DNA from: Brassica napus
Taxonomy: Eukaryota > Streptophyta > Magnoliopsida > Brassicales > Brassicaceae
NCBI RefSeq assembly: GCF_020379485.1
Contig: NC_063438.1
Span: 558,001 to 622,000 of the forward strand
DNA: 64,000 nucleotides
Reading direction: 5' to 3'
Under the pieces are notes generated by a model. That model was given only the letters and a program-made list of their open reading frames with translations. It was not told where the DNA came from and did no database searches. The number at the start of each line of letters is the position of its first letter. Position 1 is the first letter of the stretch. A program made the translations under genes and the position numbers. Positions 15,211 to 26,475 of this stretch are shown in pieces.

Positions 15211-15540
15211 AATTTAAAATTTTAAATTTATGACCAATTGTTTATATAAAAGTTATAAAACTTATTATATTGTTTATATCGAAAATCATGAAAATATAAA
15301 AAAGGAATTAACCTTTTTATAATCTTTATAAAAACAATATAAAACAATTGGAACCTCTTTTTTTAAAAAATACAAAACAATATTTTTTTAAAAATATTGT
15401 TAATTGATAAATTAACAATATTAAGCTAGAGCGATAATTTAGGGAGTATTATGAAGTTTTACTAAATTAATTGATAAGAATTAATTAGTTAATAAATTAA
15501 TTAGTTAATAAATTAATAAATTTTTATAAACCAATTTTCC
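15211..15540. repeat. Rearranged AT-rich patch in satellite, with inverted segment
   Basis: The satellite breaks off after ccaaacctcta. An AT-rich stretch with short palindromes follows, such as aatttaaaattttaaattt and an aaaatattgttaatt/aattaacaatatt pair. At about 15436-15470 the sequence tttagggagtattatgaag is the reverse complement of the satellite segment cttcataatactccctaaa, so a piece of the repeat lies here in the opposite direction. Confidence 0.75.
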
Positions 15541-17835
15541 ATATACTAGAAAATTGATTTATATAAAAATGTAAATCTATGACCCTACAAAATTGAGTTT
15601 TTCTATAAATGCTCTATATAATGAAGTTTACACTCTTTGATGTTGTTTAAAAATTTCTAACCACATTATAAATTTGTATTAATATATGCTAAACCCTCAT
15701 TCATGGTACATAGACATCACTATAGTTTTTAAAAATTTAATTTACTAAGTTTTATATACTACTTAAATCAGTGGACTAAACAATATAATATATATTCTCT
15801 AGAGAAACAGACTCAACATATATTGCAAACCTCTTTACCATCATCCTATCTATATTCAGGATGCAACAATGCAATAAAACATTATTGTCATCTTTTTGAA
15901 TTTTTTTCAAAATCTGAAGGTTAACCCCTACAAAATTGAGTTTTTCGGAAAATGCTCTGTATAATGAAGTTTACACTCGTTAATATTTTTAAACATTTCT
16001 TATCACATTATACATTTGTATTAATGTATGCTAAACTCTCTTTCATGGTACATAGAAATCACTATAGTTATTAAAAATTTAATTTAATAAATTTTATATA
16101 CTACTTTAATTAGTGGACTAAACACTATAAAATATATATTCTCAAGAGAAACGGACACAACATACATTTCAAACCTCTTTGACCATCATCATATGTCTGT
16201 TACGTATGCAACTATGCAATAAAAAAAAAGATTGTCATTTTGTTTTACTTTTTTTTCAAAATATGAAGGTTAACCCCCTACAAAATGAGTTTTTCGATAA
16301 ATGCTCTATATAATGAAGTTTACACTCTTTAATGTTGTTTAAAAATTTCTAACCACATTATACATTTGTATTAATGAATATTAAACTCTTTTTCATGATA
16401 CATGAATATCGTTTCTATATCTTTAACAATTAATTTTAATAAAACTTCACGTACTGCCAAAATCAGTGGACTAACCACTATGAAATATCTATGCATTAAA
16501 GAAATGGATATAACTAAGATTTCAAACCATCTTGATCAGAAGAAAGACTAAACTATGCAATAAAGCAGGATTGTCAAATTTTTAAATTTTTCTCAAAATC
16601 TGAAGGTTAACCCCCTAAAAATTGAGTTTTTCGGTAATTGCAATATATATTGAAGTTTACATTCTTTAGTATTGTTTAAAAATTTCTAGCCACATTCTAT
16701 ATTTGTGTTAATGTATGCTAAACTCTCTTTTTCATGGTATGTAGACATCACTATAGATTTTAAAATTTTAATTTAATAAATTTTATATACTACATAAATT
16801 AGTGGACTAAACACTATAAAATATATATTCTCTAGAGAAACAAAGACAACATACATTTCAAACCTCTTTGACCATCATCATATGTCTGTTAAAGATGCAA
16901 TTATTCAATAAAAAAAGATTATCATATTTTTTGAATTTTTTTCAAAATCTGAAGGTTAACCCTTACAAAATTGAGTTTTTCGATAAAAAATGCTAAATTA
17001 AAAGAATTTAATGTTTTTTAAAAATTTCTAACCACATTATAAATATTTGTTAATGTATACTAAACTCTTTTTCTTTGTACATGAGTATTGTTTGTATTTT
17101 TTAACAATTAATTTAATAAAGCTTCATGTACTGCCAAAATCAGTGGACTAACCACTATGAAATATCTATTCATTAAAGAAAGGGATATAACAAATATTCC
17201 AAACCATCTTGCTCAAAAGCAAGACGAAACTATGCAATAAAGCAAAATTGTCAGATTTTTAAATTTGTTCTCAAAATCTGAAGGTTAACCCCCTATAAAA
17301 TTGAGTTTTTTGATAATTGCAATATATATTGAAGTTTACATTCTTTTGTGATGTTTAAAAATTTCTAACTACATTCTGCAATTGTATTAATGTATGCTAA
17401 ACTCTCTTTCATGGTACATATACATCACTATAGTATTTAAAAATTTAATTTAATAAATTTTACATACTACTTAAATTAATGGACTAAACACTATAAAATA
17501 TATATTCTCTAGAGAAACGGACACAGCATATATTTCAAACTTCTTTGGCCATCGTCTTATGTGTGTGCATGATGCAACTATGCAATAAAACAAGATTGTT
17601 ATATTTTTGAACTTTCTCAAAATCTGAAGGTTAATCCCTACAAAATTGAATTTTCGGTAACTGCTATATATAATGAAACTTACACTCTTTAGTGTTGTTT
17701 AAAATTTTCTAATCACATTATATATTTGTATTAATGTATTCTTAAATCTCTTTCATGGTACATGAGTATTGTTTATAATTTTTAACAATTAATTATTAAA
17801 ACTTCATATACTGTCTGAACTAGTGGACAAAACAC

Positions 17836-17866
<31 letters not shown>

Positions 17867-18800
17867 TCTCTAGAGAAACGGATACAACGTAGATTCTAAA
17901 CCTCTTTACCATCATTCTATCTATATTCAGGATGCAACAATGCAATAAATCAATATTGTCATCTTTTTGAATTTTTTTCAAAATCTGAAGGTTAACCCCT
18001 ACAAAATTGAGTTTTTGGTAAATTCTCTATATAATGAAGTTTACACTTTTTAGTGTTGTTTAAAAATTTCTAACCACATTATACATGTTTATTAATGTAT
18101 TATAAACTCTCATCTTGGTACATGAGTATCGTTTCTATGATTTTTAACAATTAATTTAATAAAACTTCATATACTTCTTAAATCGATCGACTAACCACAA
18201 TGAAATTTTTATATTCTCTAGAGAAACAGACACAACAAAAATTTCAAACCCCTACGAAATTGATTTTTTGATAAGTTCTCTATATATTGAATTTTATCCT
18301 CTTTAGTGTTGTTTAAAAAAATTCTAACCACATTAATGTATGTTAAACTCTCTTTCATGGTACATAGACATCACTCTAATGTTTAACAAGTAATTTAAGA
18401 AACTTCATGTACTGCCTAAATAAGTGGATTAACCACTATGAAATATCTATTCTTTATAGAAACGACATAATAAAGATTTCAAACCTCTTTGGCCATCATC
18501 ATATGTCAGTGCAGGATACAACTATGCAATAAAGCAAGATTGTCATATTTTGAATTTTTCTCAAAATCTGAAAGTTAACCCCCTATGAAATTGAGCCTTT
18601 CGATTAGTGCTTTATATATTGAAGTTTGCACTCTTTAGTGTTGTTTAAACAATTATAACCACATTCTATATTTGTATTAATGTATGTTAAACTTTTTTTC
18701 ATGGTGCAAGAATGTCGTTTCTAATTTTATAACAATTAATTTAATAAAACTTCATATACTGTCAAAATCAGTGGACTAACCACTGTGAAGTATCTATTCA
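15541..18800. repeat. Ancient degenerate satellite copies
   Basis: Roughly 350-bp-spaced relics of the same repeat. Recognisable pieces include gtggactaaacactataaaa, tctctagagaaacgga, ccaaaatctgaaggttaac-like blocks and aaactctctttcatggtac. Copies differ from one another at many positions and have deletions. An (AT)n run lies at about 17838-17864. No coding potential is seen. Confidence 0.85.
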
Positions 18801-19757
18801 TATTGGTTTAAGTGTTTTAATGGATTTTAAAATCCAAGCCAAATCAAGTGTTATTGGTTTTATCATTTTAAAATCCAATTTCAAATCTGTTGTTATTGGT
18901 TCTATAATTTAAAAATGGATTTTAAAATCATGTGTTATTCAATATTAATGATTTCTTTGAGGATTTGATTTTAACTTAGATTTGAGTGGATTTATAAATA
19001 ATTTTAAGAGTAAAACACAAAAGAGCAAATATTGAGTTAAACCTTGTTATTTTGACTGGATTTGTATTATTGGGTTTTTCCAATTCCTTGTTTTGTTGTG
19101 TGTATCCTAATATCCTAATAAACGTAGTTGATAAGAACCTTAATATTACTCTTTTGTTCATTTTCAAAACATGCATTAGGCACATGTCTTGCATACAAAC
19201 ATATTGTATAATACATATAAAAACGAAATTGGTGTTATTACTTATCTTGTTGTTACAAAAGTGATGATGAATTGTTTCTCAAGTTGTTTTCTCTTGTGAA
19301 GAGAGAACTTATTGACACTTCTTCAACTTTCAAATTGATAGGTGCAAACAAAACTTATCTCGCATACGAAAATACTGAATTAGTTATCATTATTGTGATT
19401 CAAATAACATAAGCAATGTGTTTGTGCATGTTTTGATAGGTTCTTAAGTTTTTTTATCGAATGTATACATCATCAAACATGAATACATAATTTTTTAGAC
19501 ATTAAGAAACTTTAGAAGAAGAAAATATATATATATATATCACATGAAAATGATGAACTAGATGCATAATTACACAATGAGAACTTTATATATCCATTTC
19601 ATTGATTTATAATAATCCACTTATTTTGATTTTGAAATCTATATAGTTAATTTTGAAATCTGTTTGTCTGATTTTAGAATCAATGGATTAGTCAATGATT
19701 TCTAAATCCAAAAAGAATTTCTAAATCCACTAAACTACTAGAACCAATAACCCCCAC
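18801..19757. mobile_element. Non-autonomous TIR DNA transposon, unclassified
   Basis: This segment interrupts a degenerate satellite copy: cactgtgaagtatctattca on the left resumes at ctaaagatacggacaca on the right. Its ends are imperfect inverted repeats. The left begins attggtttaagtgttttaat; the right, read on the minus strand, begins attggttctagtagtttagt, and in both ggattt follows. Further attggtt motifs lie at about 18853 and 18895, giving a subterminal repeat structure like that of some MULE or hAT derivatives. Only short ORFs on both strands are inside, none recognisable. No clear target duplication was found. A related fragment lies at 61757-61910. Confidence 0.6.
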
Positions 19758-19900
19758 TAAAGATACGGACACAATCAAAGATTTCAAACCTCCTTATCAT
19801 CATTCTATGTCAGTGCATGATGAAACTATGCAATAAAGCAAGGTTAACTAATCCCTACGAAATTAAGTTTTTCGGTAATTGTTCTAAACATAGTGAAATA
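19747..19900. repeat. Last satellite relic before single-copy DNA
   Basis: Degenerate satellite resumes after the TIR element with acggacacaatcaaagattt, catgatgaaactatgcaata and ccctacgaaattaagttttt, then fades out. Sequence to the right is not repeated elsewhere in the window. Confidence 0.75.
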
Positions 19901-20039
19901 TGGTAATCTTTTTTTAGTTGTGTTTCTTGAACGAAACATCTTAATCTTCGATCTAAAAATACGTTGAGCTATAAATTGATTTAAGTCATGATTACTGAGC
20001 TGAAAAAAACAATAATCACACCAACCGGTATGCACCACG

Positions 20040-20882
20040 AGAACGACACTTCACATCGGTTTATATACATTGTCTTCGGTTTAGGATACGGTGCGGTTGG
20101 TGTCTGCTAGTTACTTTACACTAACGTTGAGGCAAAAAGAAGATATTTGGTTTTTACAGATGACGTGCTGTCTCGTGCATCATGTGAATTCATTCCACGA
20201 CGTCAAGCTGATTCAACCGGCTGGGGTTGGTGGCTGACCGGTAGTTTATAATGCAAACAAAAAAAAAACAGGATAGAAACTGGTAAATGTCATTCTCTAT
20301 CACCAACTACCACAAATCTCAACCGTTGAGCTAATGCATCAAACAACTGTGATTAAAAAGAACGTGTTACTTATCCTCACAAAAATAATTAGTGTGTCTA
20401 GTATTTATATAACTTTAGGAAGAATTACATGTTCAGAGTAAAATGTAGCTGATAGAGAGTTCTACGTACATATATAGTTTTGTAAAATTCTAAAATTAAA
20501 ACATGCCTTAAATTACTTATATTTTATTGGTTTCAAAAATTAAATTAGTAAATACAATTATTGCAATACCTTTTATTTACTACAAAAGTAAACAGAAAAT
20601 AGTAAATAAACAGTAGTATATATTATTCTGTAAGAGAATCCAACTTACCATTAATATCATTATTTGTATGTTTTCTTAATAGGAAATGAATAAATGCAAT
20701 TTCCACAAGAAAATATCCGACCGATTGAACCAGTAACCAGTTACTGAAAGTTAAAAAGAATGAAGAGTGTATAAAAAGAACACGTGCAGCGGCGTTAAGG
20801 GTTGTGTACTTGTGTCCAGTGGCTTGGTCGGTGTCGGCTGCTTCTCTGCTTAGATTTGCTCTTCCTCTCTCTCTCTACACAG
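20040..20882 (+). promoter_or_regulatory. Promoter and 5' UTR exon of the SAM synthetase gene
   Basis: A TATA box, tataaaaa, is at 20770-20777, followed at once by a CACGTG G-box core at 20781-20786. Transcription probably starts near 20800. A pyrimidine-rich leader with ctctctctctctacacag ends at 20882. Upstream, 20040-20765 is ordinary AT-rich spacer with no other element recognised. The TATA box is seen directly; the start site is inferred. Confidence 0.6.
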
Positions 20883-21218
20883 GTTTCTCTTTAATAGACA
20901 AACTCTCTACCTATTCTCTGACTCTTTTCTTGTTATAAACAAGGGTTTGATTCTCCTGTCTTCACAGATCTGTGCCAATCATTTGCTGTTTTGTTTGCTT
21001 TGGATAGGGAAAATATTACTCTTCGGTTTGACCTTTCTACTAATCACTTAATAATGATTGTGTCTTCATTGATCAATATAGACTTTAATCTCTGTTTCCA
21101 GTTTACTGATCTTGATTTTAACGGTTACACTTAATAATAATAATCTGTATCAGGATTTATTTTTCTACTATTAATAACTAGTCTTCCAAGTCACTAATCT
21201 TTGTCTTACTGTATTTAG
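20883..21218 (+). other. Predicted 5' UTR intron of the SAM synthetase gene
   Basis: A donor (ctacacag followed by gtttctct) and an acceptor (ctgtatttag followed by gctATG) bracket a T-rich 336-bp segment directly before the start codon. Plant SAM synthetase genes commonly have one intron in the 5' leader and none in the coding region. An alternative donor further along cannot be excluded. Confidence 0.6.
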
Positions 21219-21221
21219 GCT

Positions 21222-22397
21222 ATGGAGTCGTTTCTGTTCACATCAGAGTCAGTGAACGAGGGCCACCCAGACAAACTCTGCGACCAAGTCTCCGACGCAG
21301 TCCTAGACGCTTGCCTCGAGCAAGACCCTGAAAGCAAAGTCGCATGCGAGACTTGCACCAAGACCAACATGGTCATGGTCTTTGGTGAAATCACCACCAA
21401 AGCCAAAGTTGACTACGAGAAAATCGTCCGTGACACGTGTCGCGCCATCGGCTTCGTCTCAGCCGACGTCGGCCTAGACGCTGACACCTGCAAAGTCTTG
21501 GTCAACATCGAGGAGCAGAGCCCCGACATAGCTCAAGGTGTTCACGGTCATTTCACAAAACGCCCTGAGGAGATCGGAGCTGGTGACCAAGGTCACATGT
21601 TTGGGTACGCAACGGACGAGACTCCTGAGCTTATGCCGTTGAGCCATGTCTTGGCCACGAAGCTCGGTGCGCGTCTCACTGAGGTTAGGAAGAACGGGAC
21701 TTGCCCATGGGTTAGACCTGATGGGAAGACACAAGTCACCGTTGAGTACTACAACGAGAACGGTGCTATGGTCCCTGTCCGTGTGCACACCGTTCTTATC
21801 TCAACTCAACACGATGAGACCGTCACCAACGATGAGATCGCACGTGACCTCAAAGAGCACGTGATCAAGCCGGTGATCCCCGCCAAGTACCTAGACGAGA
21901 AAACCATCTTCCACCTAAACCCATCAGGGAGATTTGTCATCGGTGGTCCACACGGTGACGCTGGTCTAACCGGACGCAAGATCATCATCGACACGTACGG
22001 TGGCTGGGGAGCTCACGGTGGTGGTGCATTCTCTGGCAAAGACCCATCTAAAGTGGATAGAAGCGGTGCGTACATAGCTAGACAAGCGGCTAAGAGCATT
22101 GTGGCTAGCGATCTAGCACGCAGGGCTCTTGTTCAGGTCTCTTACGCCATTGGTGTCCCCGAGCCGTTGTCTGTTTTTGTTGATACTTATGGAACAGGGA
22201 AGATTCCAGACAAGGAGATTCTCAAGATTGTGAAGGAGAACTTTGATTTTAGGCCAGGGATGATGACTATTAACCTTGACCTCACGAGAGGTGGCAATGG
22301 GAGGTTCTTGAAGACTGCTGCATATGGGCACTTTGGTAGGGATGATCCTGACTTTACCTGGGAGGTTGTTAAGCCTCTCAAGGCTGAGAAGGCTTAA
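21222..22397 (+). CDS. MAT: S-adenosylmethionine synthetase (methionine adenosyltransferase)
   Basis: A single-exon, 391-residue enzyme that makes S-adenosylmethionine from methionine and ATP in the cytosol. It feeds methylation, ethylene and polyamine synthesis. The start fits the family exactly: residues 1-18 include [18 protein letters not shown], the usual plant N terminus. Visible motifs are GHPDK (14-18), the family signature GAGDQG (119-124) and the glycine-rich GGGAFSGKD (266-274). Length is normal (390-394 in plants) and no active-site motif is broken. The coding region is GC-richer than its surroundings, as expected for a highly expressed gene. The 3' UTR is interrupted 65 bp after the stop by an antisense copia element. 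Which Arabidopsis paralogue it matches best (SAM1, SAM2, MAT3 or MAT4) was not settled. Confidence 0.97.
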   Translation: MESFLFTSESVNEGHPDKLCDQVSDAVLDACLEQDPESKVACETCTKTNMVMVFGEITTKAKVDYEKIVRDTCRAIGFVSADVGLDADTCKVLVNIEEQSPDIAQGVHGHFTKRPEEIGAGDQGHMFGYATDETPELMPLSHVLATKLGARLTEVRKNGTCPWVRPDGKTQVTVEYYNENGAMVPVRVHTVLISTQHDETVTNDEIARDLKEHVIKPVIPAKYLDEKTIFHLNPSGRFVIGGPHGDAGLTGRKIIIDTYGGWGAHGGGAFSGKDPSKVDRSGAYIARQAAKSIVASDLARRALVQVSYAIGVPEPLSVFVDTYGTGKIPDKEILKIVKENFDFRPGMMTINLDLTRGGNGRFLKTAAYGHFGRDDPDFTWEVVKPLKAEKA

Positions 22398-22462
22398 GAA
22401 GAGTCAGCTTATTGTTTTAACTACGTTTATGTTTGTTTGAAACTCTTTAAATTGCTTTTTGT

Positions 22463-22719
22463 TGTGTATTACTAAATAGAAGTGAGAAACTAAAGATATA
22501 AATATAATATATCTTCTTTGATGTGAGATAACGTGAGAAGAAAAGAGAAACTGATCTTTCTGATTATTGTTTCAATCGTCAAACTCCACTCACAACAAAG
22601 GGATAATACACCTATTTATAGTAAGGTGAAAATATTAAAATAACAAAAGGCGGTCATTTCAGTCGGTCAAAGAAAGATCTGGAGAATCATTATTTTATTA
22701 CATGTTTATCTTCAACACT
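22463..22719 (-). repeat. 3' LTR of the copia element
   Basis: Starts (plus strand) tgtgtattactaaatag and ends catgtttatcttcaacact. It matches the other LTR at all but two of 257 positions (gtgagaag versus gtgaaaag; caaagaaag versus caaaaaaag). The polypurine tract, read as aagggggag on the minus strand, abuts it at about 22718-22726. Confidence 0.95.
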
Positions 22720-22861
22720 CCCCCTTGATTCTCCATCTTTATTACGTAGTGCCTCGTTAAAAACCTAGTCATGGAAAAATCCATTGGGACAAAAACCATG
22801 ACAAGGAAAAAAGAGTACACTACCATAATCCCCCCTGAAAGTAGTGGACCTAGCTTCCTTG

Positions 22862-25800
22862 TTACAAGTCACGCAAATGCCGCATTCCGATACCGTAGAC
22901 ATGTTTTCTGAATGTTGTAGTCGGAAGAGCTTTGGTGAACAAGTCAGCTGGATTGTCGCATGATCGTACATATTCGATGTCCACTTCTTTATTTTTCTCG
23001 AGCTCCCTTATGTACGAGAAAAATCTTGGAGGGATATGTTTTGTTCTGTCGCTCTTGATATAGCCTTCTTTAAGTTGAGCAACACAAGCCGAATTGTCTT
23101 CAAATATTTTCGTCGGCTCTTTCTCGTTGACTATTCCGCTTGATTCTTGTATGTGGTAACTCATTGACCGAAGCCACACACATTCTCGACATGCTTCGTG
23201 AAGTGCAATAGTTTCTGCATAATTTGAAGATGTCGCAACCAGAGTTTGTTTATGGGACCGCCAAGAGATCGCGGTTCCACCAATTGTAAAAACATAACCG
23301 GTTTGCGATCGAGCCTTATGAGGATCTGATAAGTATCCTGCATCTGCAAAACCAACTATACCAAACTCGGGTTTTTTAAAATACATTAACCCTAAATCAA
23401 CTGTACCTTGAAGGTAACGGAATAAGTGTTTTATTCCGTCCCAATGCCTGCGAGTATGAGCAGAGCTATATCTCGCTAGTAGATTAGTAGCAAAAGCTAT
23501 ATCTGGTCTGGTACAGTTTGCAAGATATAACAGCCCACCGATAGCACTCATATAAGGTACTTCTGGACCTAATATCTTCTCGCTATCTTCACAGGGCCTA
23601 AAAGGATCACTCTCAACATTGAGAGATCTACCAATCATTGGAGTACTCAAAGGAGTCGCTTTGTTCATACGAAAGCGTTTCAATAACCTTTTCGTATAGT
23701 TTGATTGATGCACAAATATTCCTTCTCGGAGATGCTCTATCTGGAGCCCAAGACAAAACTTTGTCTTGCCGAGATCTTTCATTTCGAACTCCTCTTTCAT
23801 ATGAGTTCGAGCATCATCAACCTCCTTTTGAGTTCCAACTATGTTCAGGTCATCTACATATACAGCAATGATCACAAAGCCAGATGACGATTTCTTTATA
23901 AAAACGCATGGACATATCGCATTATTCACATATCCTTTACTCAAAAGATATTCACTTAAGCGATTGTACCACATGCGTCCGGATTGCTTTAATCCGTAAA
24001 GTGATCGCTGTAACTTGACCGAACAACTCTCCCTGGATTTTTCTTTCAATGCCCCTGGCATTTTCAATCCCTCAGGGAGTTTCATGTATATATCGTTATC
24101 CAACGACCCATACAAATATGCAGTCACAACGTCCATGAGATGCATTTCAAGATTTTTAGACGCCGTTAGGCTTATCAAAAATCTAAACGTAATTGCATCC
24201 ATTACCGGGGAATACGTTTCCTCAAAATCAATTCCCGGTCTCTGAGAAAAACTTTGGGCAACTAATCGGGCTTTATATCGTGTTACTTCATTTTTCTCAT
24301 TTACTTTTCTCACGAATACCCATTTATACCCAACAGGATTTATATTCTCAGGCGTTATGACTATAGGTCCAAAGACATTTCTTTTATTCAGGGAGAGTAA
24401 TTCAATTTGAATGGCCTTCTTCCACTCCTCCCAATCATGTCTTTTTTGACATTCTAAAATGGACCTTGGATCGGGATCATCATTTTCATGATCGATCTCT
24501 TTGGACACAGAAAAGGAGAACATTCCATCAACATCTTTTATCTTATTTCTGATCCATATCTTTTCATCTCGGGCGTAGTTGATGGAAATCTCATACTTTT
24601 CTGTTCCCTTCTCGTTATCTGGACCATCTTTATCTATGCCTTCTTTCAGAGATTTTTCAGTATCAGGTTCTTCTAAAACCTTACTTTGTTCATCCAATTT
24701 CTTTTTCTTTCGGGGATTTTTATCTTTAGAACCCGCTGGCCTCCCCCTCTTTAACTGAACCCTAGGTTCATTCATTATGTTACCATCAGTTTGTTCTTTA
24801 GGAACATCAACTCTTGATGGAACATTTTCAGCGGGTATACATGACTTCGTCACCCTTCTTGTATCTGTGAATGCATCTGGTAACTGGTTTGCCAAATTAT
24901 GCAAATGCATAATTTTCTGAACTTCCAGCTCTCTTTGATTCGTAGGGGGATCAAGGTGTAACAACGACGGTGTACACCAAGTAAGCTTTTTAGGAAATTC
25001 TCTAATTCCTCCCCCTAATGCTGGAAATTCATCCTCATTAAAATGGCAGTCGGCAAATCTTGCCGTAAACATATCACCAGTTACTGGTTCCAGATACCTT
25101 ATTATACTTGGTGACGTATAACCCACATAAATTCCCAATCTCCTTTGTGGGCCCATTTTTGTTCTTTGTGGCGGAGCTATCGGAACATAGACCGCACATC
25201 CAAAGACACGGAGATGGGATACATCTGGCTCTTGCCCAGATGCCAATTGTAAAGGGGAGTACTTATGATATGCACTCGGTCTTAGCCGAACCAGTGCAGC
25301 CGCATGCAATATAGCATGACCCCATACAGAAATTGGGAGCTTTGTTCTCAAGACTAACGGTCTTGCAATCAATTGCAACCGTTTTATCAATGACTCGGCC
25401 ATGCCATTTTGTGTATGCACATAGGGAACTGGATGTTCCACATCAATCCCCATTGACATACAATAATCATCAAAGGCTTGCGATGTAAACTCACCAGCAT
25501 TATCAAGCCTTACTTTCTTAATGGCATACTCTGAGAACTGCGTTCTCAGCTTTATTATCTGGGCAATGAACTTTGCGAAAGCCGTATTTCGTGTTGTCAA
25601 AAGAGACACACTTGACCATCTACTAGATGCGTCAATCAATACCATGAAATACTTAAACGGCCCGCACGGTGGGTGGATCGGCCCACATATATCACCATGT
25701 ATTCTTTCTAAAAACATTGGTGATTCATTGCCTACTTTTGCTGGTGATGGCCGAGTTATAAGCTTTCCTTGAGAACATGCATTACATGTAAACTCGCCCG

Positions 25801-26413
25801 TTTGCAAAATTTTTCCGTTTTTCAACGGATGGCCATTCGAATTTTGCACTATCTTTCTCATCATGACTGAACCAGGATGTCCTAGCCTTTCATGCCATAT
25901 TTTAAATGTATCAGTAAACTTCATGTTTACCACGGCATATGACTCAGTCATGGTTATTTTCGTACAATATAGTCCAGAGGATAACATTCTTAACTCTTCC
26001 AATATATGTTTCCTCTCAGACTTAATGCAAAGAAATTCAATGCCATCTTTATTCATAGTCTCAATATGATATTCATTTCTTCGGATATCCTTAAAACTTA
26101 ACAAGTTTCTATGAGACTTGGGGGAATACAATGCATAACTTATTTCAAATATCGTTCCCCCTGGCATTGAAAATTTCGCTCTTCCAGAGCCCATAATAAT
26201 CTTTGCATTACCAGATATTGTACTTACGCTTCCAGCGTAATTTCTTATTTTGAGACTGGAGAAATATTTCTTATCTTTGATTATCGTGTGCGTTGACGCA
26301 CTATCTGCCAAACACAAATCTCCATCCATAGTCTCAAAGTTTGGCATTCTTTCTGAATTTAAAATATTCATAAAACATATATTATTAAACATTAAACATA
26401 ACAAACATAACAT
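22862..26413 (-). CDS. Copia Pol polyprotein (protease, integrase, RT, RNase H)
   Basis: An open frame of 1183 residues with no internal stop. In order: an aspartic protease with active-site motif DSAST at about 37-41; a GAG-pre-integrase zinc region starting at WHERLGHPG (about 172); an integrase core with acidic residues at about 239 (HGDICGP), 303 (LDNAGEF) and 338 (NGMAES), fitting a DD35E layout; reverse transcriptase with YVDD at about 850; and RNase H with GFADAGY (about 1022), the YAETIALHEA region (about 1062) and DNSACV (about 1107). All catalytic motifs are intact, so the element may be mobile or only recently silenced. Residues 1-25 look unlike protease and probably are not coding; translation may reach pol by splicing or recoding. 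Confidence 0.94.
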   Translation of the reverse strand: MLCLLCLMFNNICFMNILNSERMPNFETMDGDLCLADSASTHTIIKDKKYFSSLKIRNYAGSVSTISGNAKIIMGSGRAKFSMPGGTIFEISYALYSPKSHRNLLSFKDIRRNEYHIETMNKDGIEFLCIKSERKHILEELRMLSSGLYCTKITMTESYAVVNMKFTDTFKIWHERLGHPGSVMMRKIVQNSNGHPLKNGKILQTGEFTCNACSQGKLITRPSPAKVGNESPMFLERIHGDICGPIHPPCGPFKYFMVLIDASSRWSSVSLLTTRNTAFAKFIAQIIKLRTQFSEYAIKKVRLDNAGEFTSQAFDDYCMSMGIDVEHPVPYVHTQNGMAESLIKRLQLIARPLVLRTKLPISVWGHAILHAAALVRLRPSAYHKYSPLQLASGQEPDVSHLRVFGCAVYVPIAPPQRTKMGPQRRLGIYVGYTSPSIIRYLEPVTGDMFTARFADCHFNEDEFPALGGGIREFPKKLTWCTPSLLHLDPPTNQRELEVQKIMHLHNLANQLPDAFTDTRRVTKSCIPAENVPSRVDVPKEQTDGNIMNEPRVQLKRGRPAGSKDKNPRKKKKLDEQSKVLEEPDTEKSLKEGIDKDGPDNEKGTEKYEISINYARDEKIWIRNKIKDVDGMFSFSVSKEIDHENDDPDPRSILECQKRHDWEEWKKAIQIELLSLNKRNVFGPIVITPENINPVGYKWVFVRKVNEKNEVTRYKARLVAQSFSQRPGIDFEETYSPVMDAITFRFLISLTASKNLEMHLMDVVTAYLYGSLDNDIYMKLPEGLKMPGALKEKSRESCSVKLQRSLYGLKQSGRMWYNRLSEYLLSKGYVNNAICPCVFIKKSSSGFVIIAVYVDDLNIVGTQKEVDDARTHMKEEFEMKDLGKTKFCLGLQIEHLREGIFVHQSNYTKRLLKRFRMNKATPLSTPMIGRSLNVESDPFRPCEDSEKILGPEVPYMSAIGGLLYLANCTRPDIAFATNLLARYSSAHTRRHWDGIKHLFRYLQGTVDLGLMYFKKPEFGIVGFADAGYLSDPHKARSQTGYVFTIGGTAISWRSHKQTLVATSSNYAETIALHEACRECVWLRSMSYHIQESSGIVNEKEPTKIFEDNSACVAQLKEGYIKSDRTKHIPPRFFSYIRELEKNKEVDIEYVRSCDNPADLFTKALPTTTFRKHVYGIGMRHLRDL

Positions 26414-26475
26414 ATATCTTCCAACAAAAGAAATAGATATTATAATACAGTCTACTTATATCACATCGATTTATA

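Noticed and set aside
19052..19264. Overlapping ORFs on both strands in the TIR element
   Set aside because: Low-complexity hydrophobic translations in AT-rich DNA; no family features.
21474..21788. Antisense ORF of 104 codons in the SAM gene
   Set aside because: Shadow of the conserved coding frame on the opposite strand.
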